Program-made: the position numbers and the translations under genes
Notes under the pieces: generated by a model
What the model was told of the DNA's origin: nothing
Seen by the model: only the letters and a program-made list of their open reading frames with translations
Databases searched by the model: none
In this document: piece after piece, positions 10,172 through 22,340 of the stretch
Layout of the letters: each line of letters opens with the position of its first letter
Numbering within the stretch: the stretch's first letter is position 1
Source of the DNA: Caprella mutica
Taxonomy: Eukaryota > Arthropoda > Malacostraca > Amphipoda > Caprellidae
Length of the DNA: 64,000 nt
Reading direction: 5' to 3'
Assembly: GCA_947561585.1 (NCBI GenBank)
Contig: CANNZV010000429.1
Location: 181,338-245,337, forward strand

Positions 10172-13100
10172 ATGGGTTTCTCATCTTTTGTTGTTACGAT
10201 AGAACCAAACCCTGGGGTATTTTTCTCTGGTCAGCTCATCACTGGCAATGTGCATGCGGCTGTCGATTCATACACCAGCTGTAGATGTGAGTCTTCAAAC
10301 AGCTTGACATTAAATTCCAATATATCCAATAGCTAGCTAGCTACCTATAATAAATATTGCAAAAGTGAGTTAATTCAAAGTTCTGATAGCTACACATTTT
10401 CAATCATAGCTAGCTAGCTGCCTATATGAAATAAATTTAATTGAATATTGGATTAAATTGTTGAATTAAACATTTTTCTTATTTAATGTGAAATATGAAA
10501 CTGCTGATAGCTTGGAATTTACTTTGATATAGATAAATATTTATGCCATTTATAATTAGCTAATTTGAATCTTCTACTCAGTTGTTAAAGTAACCTGTGA
10601 GGGCAATGCTAGAGTTCACTGGACCGAATCCATGTCTGACAAAGACCAAGATGGTAGTAGTCTGAAGAACTACGATGCTTCAGAAGAGTACTTCAAACTG
10701 TCATTTAATTTATGGAGTAAGTTTTCCTAATAGCTATCTTCTAATAGATTATTTGTAACTCTTGAGTTATTTATTTAAAAAATAATTATATTCCAACCTA
10801 ATTATTCATTTTGGTGTGGCTTCCAGATGAACCTAACCACGAAATTCAACCTGGAAATTATGTGTGGCCTTTCCAGTTCTGTCTACCATCAAATATTCCC
10901 TCGTCATTTGAAGGAACAAATGGATGGGTACGGTACTCCGTCATGGCCAATGCAGATATTCCATCTGGGTATGATGAATGGAGTATAATCTTCTTCTCAG
11001 TAACAGACACTGAGGACCTCAATTACAATGAAATTGCTAAGGTAGTTAATAACTTCATCATATTTTGGTTAATGTAAAATGTTATATTGCTAGATTGTAT
11101 TATTTGGTCTGAATTTATTTTTACATCTTACTTTTCTTGGAGGCCTTTCTAGATATTATGAGTAGAGTACCTAATAAAGACTCAGTCAACTCTATTTCTT
11201 ATATAGCTATCCACTATTATAATGGTTACAGACACTTGGGACACTTTCTCAGAAAGATCCAAGACCAACTAACAGCTTTGGGTTGAAATTCAAATACTTT
11301 TATACCTAGCTAATGTTTATATTCAGTTTATACCTAGCTAATGTTTATATTCAGTTTATACCTAGCTAATGTTTATATTCAAAGCTTCTTTAATATATCT
11401 GAAGAAGGATCTCATTTATTTAGATATGTTCCTGACTCTTGCTTTGATATTTCTGTATAAAGGTTCATTGTTATCTGAAAAGTATGTATTCAATAGATTT
11501 GTATAGTGAGTTCCACTAACTTGATGGCAAAGCAGGTTTACTATTTCTGTACCATGTATCTATGTAGAAAACCCCTCTATAGATTCGTACGAAGCAAAAT
11601 TATCCCCAGAGCTACTCAACTGTATAATGAAAATATAATTTAATTTGTTCCACTACTATATTGCAGAGACCCATGTCCATCCAAAAATGTGACACATCTT
11701 GTTACTGGTGTTGCGCCAAAGGACCTGTACAACTCAACTTCAACTGTCCACGATCGGGTGCAGTGGTTGGAGAAGGTTTCAAAATTAGAGGAGAGGTGGC
11801 CAATGAAGGTTCTAAACCAGTGGAAAGCACAGAAATCACCTTGAGACAAGTAAACCTACGATTCATCAATGTCAAATTTAATTTGCTAATGAAAGGCTTG
11901 TTTTTGATTATATTGTGTTAGCTATAGATGACAGCAGATAAGAAAAAATTTAAAGAAATAGCTCCAATAAATGTTAGCTATTTGTAAACAATACTCTGAT
12001 GACTTAATATTTACTTGTTCCAAAACCGTTTTTATCTGCCATCTAGGTTTGATAGCGGTAAATAGTGTACATGATTTCAATTTGTATGCATGACGTCACA
12101 ACAGCAAAGAGACCGGTGAGGGAAGGCAGGCCTATATCTGCCCTCATAACTGTTTGAAGTAGGCCAGAGACATGGAGGTGAACCCAGGCTCCTGCTGCCT
12201 TGCATGCGGTTGAACAAAAACAGCAAAAATAAATGCTTATGCCATGTAATGCATTCGGAGTGGCAGTACACGAAGCCTGTAGATAGCTACATAGATGACA
12301 AGAGCTTGGAGGGCCAGTCTTGCAACAGAGACTTCCACGTCAGTTGCAGTAAGATGGACAGAGAAGCCATGAGGAGTAGGACACCTACGTCTGTGCCCAA
12401 TGTAGAAGCGTGGTGTAGTGTAGACACCAGGAACCTCCGACAAGCAGTTGGAGGTTCCTGTGGACGTAGCCGCGAGAAAGGCATTGATAGGACAGCTTTG
12501 AGGGGATGGGGAGTGTGAATCATGAAGCCCTGCGAGACACTCGGGGGGGGGGGGGGGCTGAAAAAGGGGAGGAGACTTTCCTAACGAGACCAGAACGAGT
12601 TGCACTCACTCGCTTCCGCACTGGCCATTTGGAGGTGGAGGTACATAATTTGCCTCCATTGTCCCTTACATATTTCATTTCTATTTACCGCTATCATGCC
12701 TAGATGAAACAGAAGTTTGCGAGAGTAGTGTATCTTATTGTAGTCTAATATCTTGGTTTAAACTTTTTCAAAATAAGATTATAAAATTTTGTTCATTACA
12801 TTTGAGGCTAGGAATTATTTTATACAGTGCATGAATCTGACAATATCACAAAAACTAAGTTGGTTCATATATATCGGTTGCTTCTGAATATCTATGAACA
12901 TAATAACTGATTATTATAAACCTCGCACCAGCTACTTGTTCACTTGTTGAATACACTTGTTCTAAACTACAATATTATCCCAAGTTATCTGGAATAATTA
13001 ATTCCTAGTAGCTATTTTACCAGATAACTTATCTTGCTGCAGTAATGTTCAGTGTCAGCTTTGCTTATGCCGAGTGTTTTTATTGAGGTTAATTTCCACC

Positions 13101-16100
13101 TTCCAGTTTAACATTTATTTCCTTCTCTATGCTCTCCAAAGGATTCTATCTAAGAATTAATTCTTAAAGCTGCCTAAGTAAGATATCTGTGTTTCCAAAA
13201 AATTATTCTAATTTTAGCCTAATTTGAATGTTTTCCATTTTGGCAAGGTGAAGGTGTTACTTTGTAGATCTCCTTTTCAGCGGGTCAGTCCTCCTTATCA
13301 CTAGTTTCTTGTTTTCACTTCCACCATCAGGTTAATAAACAATTTTTTCCTGATTCAGCACATAAATTTACACTAAAACACTAGCACTTAGTTCTACACT
13401 TATCACTACCACTCAATTCAACAATTATCACTTACACTCACCACTAAACCATCACCATGCACACCATACAGATACACCGCCTCACCCCACCAACCACAAC
13501 AGCCTATTCTCTCGGTCTCCACATCATGTACAACACCCTATTCTACTTTCCACCAAACAGGAGCCATACCACAACCTCATCTACATAGTACATTCTCACT
13601 TCCTTGTTACTGAAGGTCAATGGCTTCATTCCTTATCTTTTCCAACCTCCAGCAAAAAGGGTTCATTTTCCTCTTGTTCCGCTACACACAATCTACACTC
13701 ACACTCTCCTCCTTCCATCTCCTGCGTCACGGCTTCAAACTAATCGTTTTTACCGCAAACCACATCCTAGATTTAATACCTCCTCATTATCTTCTCCCTT
13801 AATCTTCGTTTTTGAACCTTCTATAGCTATATTTCCAAACTACTCTTCTCTTCTATCCACTCCTGATGCAATTTCTCAGCACCCTCCTCTTAACTGCTTT
13901 CTTCATCATTGTATTCGGTTCTTCCTCCTCAATACCAGCTCAGTTCATACACTTCCTTGTTTCCTTTATCAATTCACTTCCCCTCCTTTTAGCCACTCTC
14001 CTCAGCATCTCATTTTCTCCCTGTTACACTCTTCTCTGACTACTCCTGCTCCTCACAGTTCCAATTCCCACACCTCCCCTCATTCCAGCCACAACTACAC
14101 CCTCACACGTCCCCAAAATTCTCCTCATTGGTGAATCATAAAATTTTGATATATATTTCTTGGTAATATTTGAATTTCAAAAAAAATTCTTGCTTCTTAA
14201 GCAGGAATTTTTTTTGTCAATAGTTAGACTGTCATTATTCTTTGTTTTTACATTTAAGTAGGTAATTTAATACTTTCTCCTTATTTTATTTAGATCCATT
14301 GAATTTTTTTTGAAATTATTCATTTCTCTGATTATTTTAATTTATTTTCTTAGTTTATATTGATTTTGTAATTTTTCAATGTTTGCACTCATCTTGATAA
14401 TGCACTCACTAATGTTTTTTTTTTTTGTTAAAAGTTATTTTCATAGTAATTTTGATTTTCTTCACTAGTTAGCTATCATCTCTAGAATTATATTCTTCAA
14501 CCCGTTATCATTCTTCAATCCATTATCATTGTTCACCGCTTATTAATGATAATTTAGTTGAAGTGACCAATATGATCAGTGGAACGATAAAGGGTTATAG
14601 AAGTTTCCACTTTTGTAAAGTTTTGTTGGACGCTCCCACTTTTTCAATTATTCAAGAAATATATTATAGCTATAATCCTAATTTACATTTATTTTGATTG
14701 GTAGCTACCATGATACCTGCATGTTTCATGGATAATAATGATTTACACCTGCAGGTATTATAGCTTCTGTTTAAAATAAATGTTAAATAATAATTATTGT
14801 ACAATATTTCTTATAGCTATGATACAAAATGTGGAACCGCATGGTCGGAACTTATCTTGTGTAAATATTTCCTACTTTACGGTGTTAATTTTCTCTTTTC
14901 TTGGCAGGAAGTGAAATATTATGTTGAAGGTAGCACTAAGAGCGAATCTGATGTTGTGACGAAGATTAAGAGGGGAGGCATAGAGCCTGGGGAGAGTGAT
15001 TTCTATGAGGATGTTCCTCTGAACATTGAGGCAGTGGTTCCTAATTTAAGGCACTGTAGCATCATGGATTTGGAATACAAAATAAGTGTGAGTTGATAGA
15101 ACTTTCTGAAAAAGTTGGTGTATATTTTTATTTTGTTTTTCAAATGTTTAATTCCATAAAGAAAAAAGTATAGAATAATTTGAATTTCACTTTTTAATTG
15201 TTACTTTTTTCATGATAGAAATGTGGAACTGTGCAATAACTCGAAACTTGAGGTTTTAAGAGAGATTGCAGAACAATGAAAGCTGAAGTTCATTTTTTTC
15301 CCTCTGACAGTTCAGTGCAAGTTTCGGGTCGTGTGCTGGTGTTTTTGACAGTGCCACACTCTACATAGGGACAGTACCTTTCGTACCAGAGAGAATGGCT
15401 GTGAGTTACCCGAGTAGTTGTGTAGTTATCATTGTAAAGCTCATAAGTTCAAAGACCAATATCTTCTATTATAGCAATTATAATTTTTGGCTGTTCTTAT
15501 TATTTTCACTGTTCGCAAAATACAATTAGCTACTTATCGACATTCTTGTTCTTTCTGGAGTGTAGCTACAAGAAGTACCAACTTATGAGATATAAATCTG
15601 CATTTGGCCACTTGTTAAGCATTCAGTTCGCCATTTGCATTGGACGCGTTAACTTGCGTTTTATCTGCTTCCTTCAAGCCTAGTTGTAATCGTACAAACC
15701 TAGATGTGCAAGTACAAAGATAAGTGTTTGTGTCATAGCATTTCTTTTAGTTCCTATGAATTCATAACTAGAAAAACTAGTTACTAGTTCAAGCAAGGAA
15801 TTCATAGATGTGATTACACTTGAAAATATTAAACTAGTTTAAAACATTCATCTTGAATTTATGGTAACTGCTAACTAGCTATAGGTTAAAAGTCTATAGA
15901 CTCTTCTCTAATAATTCCACTTTGTGATTTTTTTCTCTATTCAGAGAAGACCATAGACAGGGGAATTTCGATAACCCATTTCTAAGATTGAAGACAGACT
16001 CTATAAATTCTTGACTGGGGCAACTATTTGGCTAGTTGAAGTTAAACATGCAATATAGATCCTTGATTTAGGTATTAAAATACTTCAAGTAATTAAAATA

Positions 16101-17834
16101 CATCTACGCCAGTTCCACTTTTTGTCAATGTTTAATCCTTAAAGTCTAATCAACTCTGTATGTTTGCGAAAATAATATAGAGCAGTAGCTATCAATTTCA
16201 ACAATAAGTAGATAAATCGAAGTACTTATGGAAGAGGAATCGACCATGCTTATTTAAATCTAATTGCACTCGTTTTCCTCTTCTTTCTTATTATCAAAAA
16301 ATTCTCATTGACGATATTAAAGGTACTAAGTTGGTTCTATGTTACAACGCACCTATACGAAAGTAATTCTTGAAACTTGAGTGGTCTCATCCTTTGCAAA
16401 TCTCATAAGTTGGTACCTCTGGTACACTCCAGAAAGAACAAGAATGTTGATAAGTAATTGAACAGTTAGCTACCTGAAGCCTTCCTTCCTTCCTTCAATA
16501 ACATTTGAAGACTTCTTTTTCTACAGTGTTGCTTCACGCCCTCAAATTCTAGAAATACACAACAAAACAACATTTTATCTTTGAATAGCTACTGAAAGCT
16601 TATTCAAGTTGATATATCATAAGATGGCACTTCTGGTTCAAGCCAGAAAGAACAATAATGTCTTCTGAATTTATTGAAGTAACCCTTCCTTATCTTGCCG
16701 GTAAGCTTTGGATAACTTCAATTTTGTGATAATTTTTAACCTATGAAATTGGAAATTATTATTTACTTTGTTAAACTATTTATTTTGTCTGGCAGTTAGT
16801 AGTTAATCTTGTCTTTCTTTAATCAATATGAAATTCTTGTTATCATTATACTAGTGCTGACTAACTATGTTTGGTACAATCAATTGGCTGTGTGTCTTAC
16901 TCCCTATCTAGTTCAGTTTGTTCAATATCTGTTCATCAGCTTCCAGTACAACAAGGCCCGTATGTTACACCTAGCTCTCCTCACGACCCAAACACTGCAG
17001 TGATGCCCACTACTGGTTATCCTGACCCGAATACTGGTGCTCCTTATCAAAGCTCCCCACAGTGTCCCATGGGCCTCACTGGTTTCGTTGCACCACCTCC
17101 TGCGGTTCAGTACCCACCCAGTCAACCTATGAACACCAACCTTTACGGACTGAGAGGTAACTAACTTTGTTTAGAGCTACAGCTAAGAGAATTTTATCTA
17201 GAATATTCGATAAAATAAATGAAGTCGTAGGATTCTTGAAGATTCTTTTGATAATCCATGTCAGGTGAATGATTTTGTGGCCGGAAATAAATATATCTCG
17301 TAATTCTATAGCTATCTATGCTATGAAAAATATTTTTCACCATTTGAAAAATGATTTTAAGTCTTAGGTTGATCTGTATTTAATCGTGTTACTTATCACG
17401 TTCGCGACCCAAAGTGGAAATTTCTGTCATGTTCCTTGCTTCCATTAACTATGTACATTACTGAAGAGAAGACGAAAAGAACACACTCCCACAAGTATGT
17501 TCTAGCAGGGTCCTCGCCTAATTTATCATCGTAAAAAAAATGTTGCGTAATTTCGTTATAGACCAATTTGTAAGCAAGGATTGGACGGAATTTCCTTCTT
17601 TGGCATAAGAACAAATGTAGCTACATGTAATAGCTCGGGCCACGGACGTATTTACTTAATATATTTTTCATCATGTTCTTGTGTTATTACATTATTAATC
17701 ATCTTACTTACCTCTCAGGTGCTCCAATTCTCAAGGAATGTTACTTCTGTACCAAGGATAGAAATAGAATAGACAAGGAAAGTCCTCCACCCAACTACCT
17801 GTCTTATGCTGGTATACTCGCAGATGCACCATAA
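10172..17834 (+). CDS. alpha-arrestin-like protein, gene 2 (416 aa, 8 coding exons)
   Basis: Coding exons are 10172-10286, 10582-10716, 10827-11041, 11667-11849, 14908-15087, 15311-15400, 16940-17156 and 17719-17834 (TAA). They total 1251 bp and are in frame. Exons 1-3 hold the arrestin N domain: MGFSSFVVTIEPNPGVFFSG, then in exon 3 LPSNIPSSFEG and GWVRYSV. Exon 4 starts the C domain with a Cys-rich CYWCCAKGP stretch. Exons 5-6 hold IEPGESDFYEDVPLNIEAVV and IGTVPF. Exon 7 is a 72-residue Pro-rich tail. Exon 8 has CYFC and PPNYLSYAGILADAP with a PPxY motif. The start is the conserved MGF methionine shared with genes 3-5. It is the closest paralogue of gene 3. The expected role, from the family, is a cytoplasmic ubiquitin-ligase adaptor. 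Intron 4 (3 kb) and intron 6 (1.5 kb) contain TIR elements. Confidence 0.88.
11286..11385 (+). repeat. three-copy tandem repeat in gene 2 intron 3
   Basis: TATACCTAGCTAATGTTTAT followed by ATTCAGTT is repeated about three times. Confidence 0.85.
12040..12706. mobile_element. 667-bp TIR element carrying non-LTR retrotransposon pieces
   Basis: Lies in gene 2 intron 4. The left end CATCTAGGTTTGATAGCGGT is matched by the inverted right end (reverse complement CATCTAGGCATGATAGCGGT), and the TIR extends to about 26 bp. The interior is GC-richer than the host. At 12169-12192 it reads DMEVNPGS, close to the DxExNPGP 2A-like motif found at the start of some CR1-type ORFs. This is followed by Cys-rich sequence. 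At about 12582-12650 the plus strand reads TRPERVALTRFRTGHLEVEV, resembling the RNase H-end motif (Q-x-x-L-T-R-L-R-T-G-H) of some non-LTR elements. The open frames at 12204-12605 are not intact genes. Confidence 0.7.
13440..14130. other. C/T-rich strand-asymmetric block in gene 2 intron 4
   Basis: About 700 bp where the plus strand is strikingly pyrimidine-rich and poor in G, with many CCTC, CACTC and TTCC runs. It gives a spurious 176-codon frame (13604-14134) rich in Ser, Pro, His, Leu and Thr with no domain. The homologous intron of gene 3 lacks it. Confidence 0.6.
15518..16470. mobile_element. 950-bp TIR element in gene 2 intron 6
   Basis: The left end (about 15525-15600: TTCTTGTTCTTTCTGGAGTG ... 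ACCAACTTATGAGAT) is matched by the inverted right end (about 16395-16460: ATCTCATAAGTTGGTACC ... CACTCCAGAAAGAACAAGAA). The TIRs are about 60-70 bp. There is no coding capacity. The homologous intron of gene 3 (31674-31993, 320 bp) lacks it, which supports insertion after the A-subfamily duplication. Confidence 0.75.
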
Positions 17835-18135
17835 CACTACTACTAACGAGTAACTGTTAGTATACACTAAGGATAGAAAGAGACTAGACAAGGAAAGTCC
17901 TCCACCCAACTACCTGTCTTATTATTCTGGTATACTCGCAGATGCACCATAACACTACTACTAACGAGAAACAGTTACTATACACTAAGGATAGAAAGAG
18001 ACTAGACAAGAAAAGTCCTCCACCCAACTACCTGTCTTATGCTGGTATACTTGCAGATGCACCATAATACTACTACTAACGAGTAACAGTTACTATACAC
18101 CAAGGATAGAAGTAGACTAGAAAAGGAAAGTATAC
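17752..18135 (+). repeat. tandem repeats of the gene 2 last exon / 3'UTR start
   Basis: The terminal-exon segment (AAGGATAGAA ... AGTCCTCCACCCAACTACCT ... GATGCACCATAA plus about 35 bp of 3'UTR) is repeated about every 114-117 bp: the functional copy from 17752, then from about 17867, 17984 and 18100 (truncated). The copies retain the PPNYLSY codons and stop codon but lack the splice acceptor CTCTCAG, so they are 3'UTR repeats rather than alternative exons. Confidence 0.9.
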
Positions 18136-18735
18136 TTTAAGATAGTCTTTGTAGTAGCTATCTACTTGATTTAACGGAAATATTTCCGCTGTTATAAAGT
18201 CATTGAAATTTACTAGTGATATTATATTAATAGTCATTTAAGTAAGGATCAATTAGTTATTTACCTTTCTGTACCATTCGTTAATTGTTACTTATTAAGA
18301 AATTTACTATAATATAAAATTAGGATTGATGTACAATTACTGAAGAGTTCTAAGTTTGATACTTTCTTTTACATAATTCTTGTAAAATTTAAGATAGCTA
18401 TAGCATGTTACCCAGAATTAACAATATATTTATATAGCTGCATTAAAAAAAAGACATGAAGTTTCATTGAAATAATAAGTGCATGTAGAGGTCTATAATA
18501 AGTTTGGTTAGTGTTTACGGTGGCAAATTACAAACATTTAAGATGGTTGCCAATTTGGATAGAAAGTTAGTTTCTACTGTGACTTCACTATGTATAATCT
18601 AAATCCATTTATTCTAGTCAATCTAGTGAAATACTATTTTTAATCCAATTTACTCTTCCATTTCTAACGATTTCTTTATTCATAACTTTACTATTAATTA
18701 ATTCCATTTGAAAGAAAATATTCACAATTTTTGTT

Positions 18736-18830
18736 GCTGAATGGTAGCATAGGTTCACCTCGAAATGGTAGCATAGGTTCACCTCGAAATGGTAGCATAG
18801 TTACACCTCGAAATGGTAGCTTAGATACAT
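18736..18830 (+). repeat. 24-bp tandem repeat, about 4 copies
   Basis: AATGGTAGCATAGGTTCACC followed by TCGA is repeated, with the last units diverging (CATAGTTACACC, CTTAGATACA). Confidence 0.85.
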
Positions 18831-18835
18831 AACAT

Positions 18836-19520
18836 CAGTCAAAAATAATTAGTATTGACCTGTATTGGGTGAGTTAATTATAATCAGCACATCTCATACG
18901 TCACTGTAGTAGTTCAAAATGGTGCTAAGCAACTAGTAGGAGTAACCTTCTTTTTCTGTGAAGTGTTCTTTTTTATACCTACAGGAAAACTAATAAGATA
19001 GAGAAAAAATGTTCTCTCAGGTTTGTGTTTTTTTTCACAAGTTATGCCAACCAATGTCGCATTTTCATTGTCTGAGAATTCAAATTAGTTGCAAACTACA
19101 ATTAATGTATATAAAAACGTTTGATAGATTATAGTCGCATTGCTGAGTAAAAGTAACACATTGTTTTAATCATTTAATGGAGTAAGAAATTAAATTTAAA
19201 TTTTTGATTTTATATCAATATATAGAGGAAAATCTTGTTTTAAATTAAAACATTTAAAAGTATTTATGGAAACAATTTATATTAATATAGTATATACTAT
19301 AATATATTATAATATTGAATATCAAGCAAAAGAAAATGACCTGGTACAAATGACGATCCCTCGTATATCAAATGATATTTCAATATCTTCACATGAGTAT
19401 TTTTCTGAACCTCTATTTCATGCTTCAATTTATCGCAATGGCACTCAATGTTGTGGACATGTCATGGTTTTCTACGTTCCAGGATGTTTCTACGTTTTAT
19501 TAATCTCTGTTTTATGAGGT
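18836..19520. other. AT-rich spacer, no gene seen
   Basis: No coding or repeat structure was recognised. The open frame at 19266-19517 runs straight into the minisatellite and has no domain. Confidence 0.4.
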
Positions 19521-19527
19521 TTATACG

Positions 19528-20626
19528 TTTGTTAAGATTATTCGTTTTATGAATCTCCGTTTTAGGAAGTTTTTACGTTTTATAAATCTCTGTTTTAGGA
19601 AGTTTTTACGTTTTATGAATCTCTGTTTTAGGAAGTTTTTACGTTTAATGAATCTCTGTTTTAGGAAGTTTTTACGTTTAATGAATCTCTGTTTTAGGAA
19701 GTTTTTACGTTTTATAAATCTCTGTTTTAGGAAGTTTTTACGTTTTATGAATCTCTGTTTTAGGAAGTTTTTACGTTTAATGAATCTCTGTTTTAGGAAG
19801 TTTTTACGTTTTATGAATCTCTGTTTTAGGAAGTTTTTACGTTTAATGAATCTCTGTTTTAGGAAGTTTTTACGTTTTATGAATCTCTGTTTTAGGAAGT
19901 TTTTACGTTTTATGAATCTCTGTTCTAGGAAGTTTTTACGTTTTATGAATCTCTGTTTTAGGAAGTTTTTACGTTTTATGAATCTCTGTTTTAGGAAGTT
20001 TTTACGTTTTATGAATCTCTGTTTTAGGAAGTTTTTACGTTTTATGAATCTCTGTTTTAGGAAGTTTTTACGTTTTATGAATCTCTGTTTTAGGAAGTTT
20101 TTACGTTTTATGAATCTCTGTTTTAGGAAGTTTTTACGTTTTATGAATCTCTGTTCTAGGAAGTTTTTACGTTTTATGAATCTCTGTTTTAGGAAGTTTT
20201 TACGTTTTATGAATCTCTGTTTTAGGAAGTTTTTACGTTTTATGAATCTCTGTTTTAGGAAGTTTTTACGTTTTATGAATCTCTGTTTTAGGAAGTTTTT
20301 ACGTTTTATGAATCTCTGTTCTAGGAAGTTTTTACGTTTAATGAATCTCTGTTTTAGGAAGTTTTTACGTTTTATGAATCTCTGTTTTAGGAAGTTTTTA
20401 CGTTTTATGAATCTCTGTTTTAGGAAGTTTTTACGTTTTATGAATCTCTGTTTTAGGAAGTTTTTACGTTTAATGAATCTCTGTTTTAGGAAGTTTTTAC
20501 GTTTTATGAATCTCTGTTTTAGGAAGTTTTTACGTTTTATGAATCTCTGTTTTAGGAAGTTTTTACGTTTTATGAATCTCTGTTCTAGGAAGTTTTTACG
20601 TTTTATGAATCTCTGTTCTAGGAGTA
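19528..20626 (+). repeat. 33-bp minisatellite (about 33 copies)
   Basis: The unit is TTTTATGAATCTCTGTTTTA followed by GGAAGTTTTTACG. Variants (TTTAATG, TTTATAAAT, TGTTCTAGG) are interspersed. Because 33 is a multiple of 3 and one frame lacks stops, it produces an uninterrupted 361-codon frame of FMNLCFRKFLR repeats. I treat this as an artefact and not a gene. Confidence 0.95.
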
Positions 20627-20936
20627 TTTGTTAAAACTTAAGCTGTTATGTTTACACTTGATTATTACTTATCCTAGAATTGATTATTTCTGTTTACCTT
20701 TTAATTGTTGATCTTCAAAAAATAATATATAATAGGAAATATTATTATAAATAATACTCTTAAATCTACTTAACTTTATATACTCTCTAATTGTTTAAGT
20801 GTAATTTTTTGACTTGTGATTGTGTTTTATCAGTTTTTTATATTTTATTTTGGCATTATAGATATAATATTTCTGTCAGTAATAGCCAATAAAGTAAGAA
20901 TTTGAATCAAAATCTTATCTTCTTTCTATTAACTCT

Positions 20937-21152
20937 ATGGGGCATGGTGGAACACAAAGTAACCCAGTTATTTAGTTACTTTTGTTACATGGTGGGACAC
21001 AGAGTAACCCAGTTATTTAGTCACATTTGTTACATGGTGGGACACAGAGTAACCCAGTTATTTAGTCACATTTGTTACATGGTGGGACACAGAGTAACCC
21101 AGTTATTTAGTCACATTTGTTACATGGTGGGACACAGAGTAACCCACTTTAC
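20937..21152 (+). repeat. 45-bp minisatellite, about 4.7 copies
   Basis: The unit starts TGGTGGGACACAGAGTAACC and continues through CAGTTATTTAGTCACATTTG to TTACA. The first copy is the most divergent (GGAACACAAAGTAACC). It abuts the 26-bp array. Confidence 0.9.
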
Positions 21153-21332
21153 TCACTAATGTTAGATAGACCCTTTACTCACTAATGTTAGATAGACCCT
21201 TTACTCACCAATGTTAGATAGACCCTTTACTCACCAATGTTAGATAGACCCTTTACTCACCAATGTTAGATAGACCCTTTACTCACTAATGTTAGAGAGA
21301 CCCTTTACTCACTGTTAGATAGACCCTTTACC
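21148..21332 (+). repeat. 26-bp tandem repeat, about 7 copies
   Basis: The unit is TTTACTCACTAATGTTAGAT followed by AGACCC. Minor variants are CACCAATG and GAGAGACC, and one unit is shortened near 21310. Confidence 0.9.
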
Positions 21333-21344
21333 TGTTTCACTGTT

Positions 21345-21840
21345 TGTTACTCGGACCCCAGGGGCTCTATCCTGAAGCTGTATGTGGTGAATGGAAGAGA
21401 AGGGGGGTGGTGTCCCTTGGGCCCCGAACTGTCGTAATTTGGATTATTGATTGTCTTTTTTCATTTTACTATGTTTATCATTTTTTAACGCTACTTGTAG
21501 TTTTAGAGGATAGCGCTAGGGTTATGCTCTTCAACCACGAGGTCTTAGATTTTTATGTTAGGTAGACTCGTAGGCTTCATTTACTATCACCTCTTCATTT
21601 TCCTCTTAGATTTTGTGTTAGGTAGACTCGTAGGCTTCATTTACTATCACCTCTTCATTTTCCTCTTCCATCCGTGAGTGCAGCCACCAGTGCTTTTCTG
21701 CCGTATAGCTTTTCTGCATCCATGAGCAATGTCACTGACGGTGGTAAGTGACTTTGTTCATGGAGCCACTTTCCTCTCTGACTGCTTCTTCTAGTCCATT
21801 TTATTTAATTTCCTTTTGACGTCAGCGATATGGCCTTTAG
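21345..21840 (+). repeat. dispersed repeat family R1, copy B
   Basis: Contains CCCCAGGGGCTCTATCCTGA, TTTTAGAGGATAGCGCTAGG, GAGTGCAGCCACCAGTGC and GTGACTTTGTTCATGGAGC in the same order as copy A. It has an internal direct duplication of about 65 bp (21540-21600 and 21605-21665, GTTAGGTAGACTCGTAGGC). Confidence 0.8.
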
Positions 21841-21944
21841 TTACTAAAATAAAATAAAATGTTTGTTACTCGATATACGATCTGATTGTTATTTTTGTTT
21901 GGATTAAATGTTTTTTTTTAATTGTTCTATTATTTATCTGTTGA

Positions 21945-22340
21945 GCCCCAGGGGCTCTATCATGAAGCTGTAATTCATGGATTGTCCTTTTTTTACCATG
22001 TTTATTATTTTTTTTCAACGCTACTTGCAGTTTTAGAGGATAGCGCTAGGGTTATGCTCTTCAAAAATCTTCTTAGATTTTGTGTTAGGTAGACTCGTAG
22101 GTTTCATTTACTATCACCTCTTTATTTTACTCTTTCATTTATGAGTGCAGTCAGTGGTGCTTGTGTCCCTTCTCGTCACTTTCCTTGGTAAATGACTGCA
22201 TTCACGGAGTAGCTTTACTGCACACATGAGCTTTCTCACTGACTGGTGGTAAGAGACTTTGATCATAGATCCATTTTTCTTTCTAACTGTTTCTTCGAGC
22301 CCATTGTATTTAATTTCCTTTTTACGTCAGCGATATGGCA
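21945..22340 (+). repeat. dispersed repeat family R1, copy C
   Basis: Starts GCCCCAGGGGCTCTATCATG and has the same block order, with a deletion in the first 100 bp and more divergence. Confidence 0.8.

Noticed and set aside
13604..14134. 176-codon open frame
   Set aside because: Low-complexity C/T-rich DNA inside an intron; no domain, and no counterpart in the sister gene.
17867..18095. Extra last exons of gene 2 as alternative exons
   Set aside because: The repeated units lack the CTCTCAG acceptor, and each has its own stop; they lie in the 3'UTR.
19549..20634. 361-codon open frame as a repeat protein gene
   Set aside because: It is the translation of a 33-bp minisatellite, with no signal, splice context or non-repeat domain.
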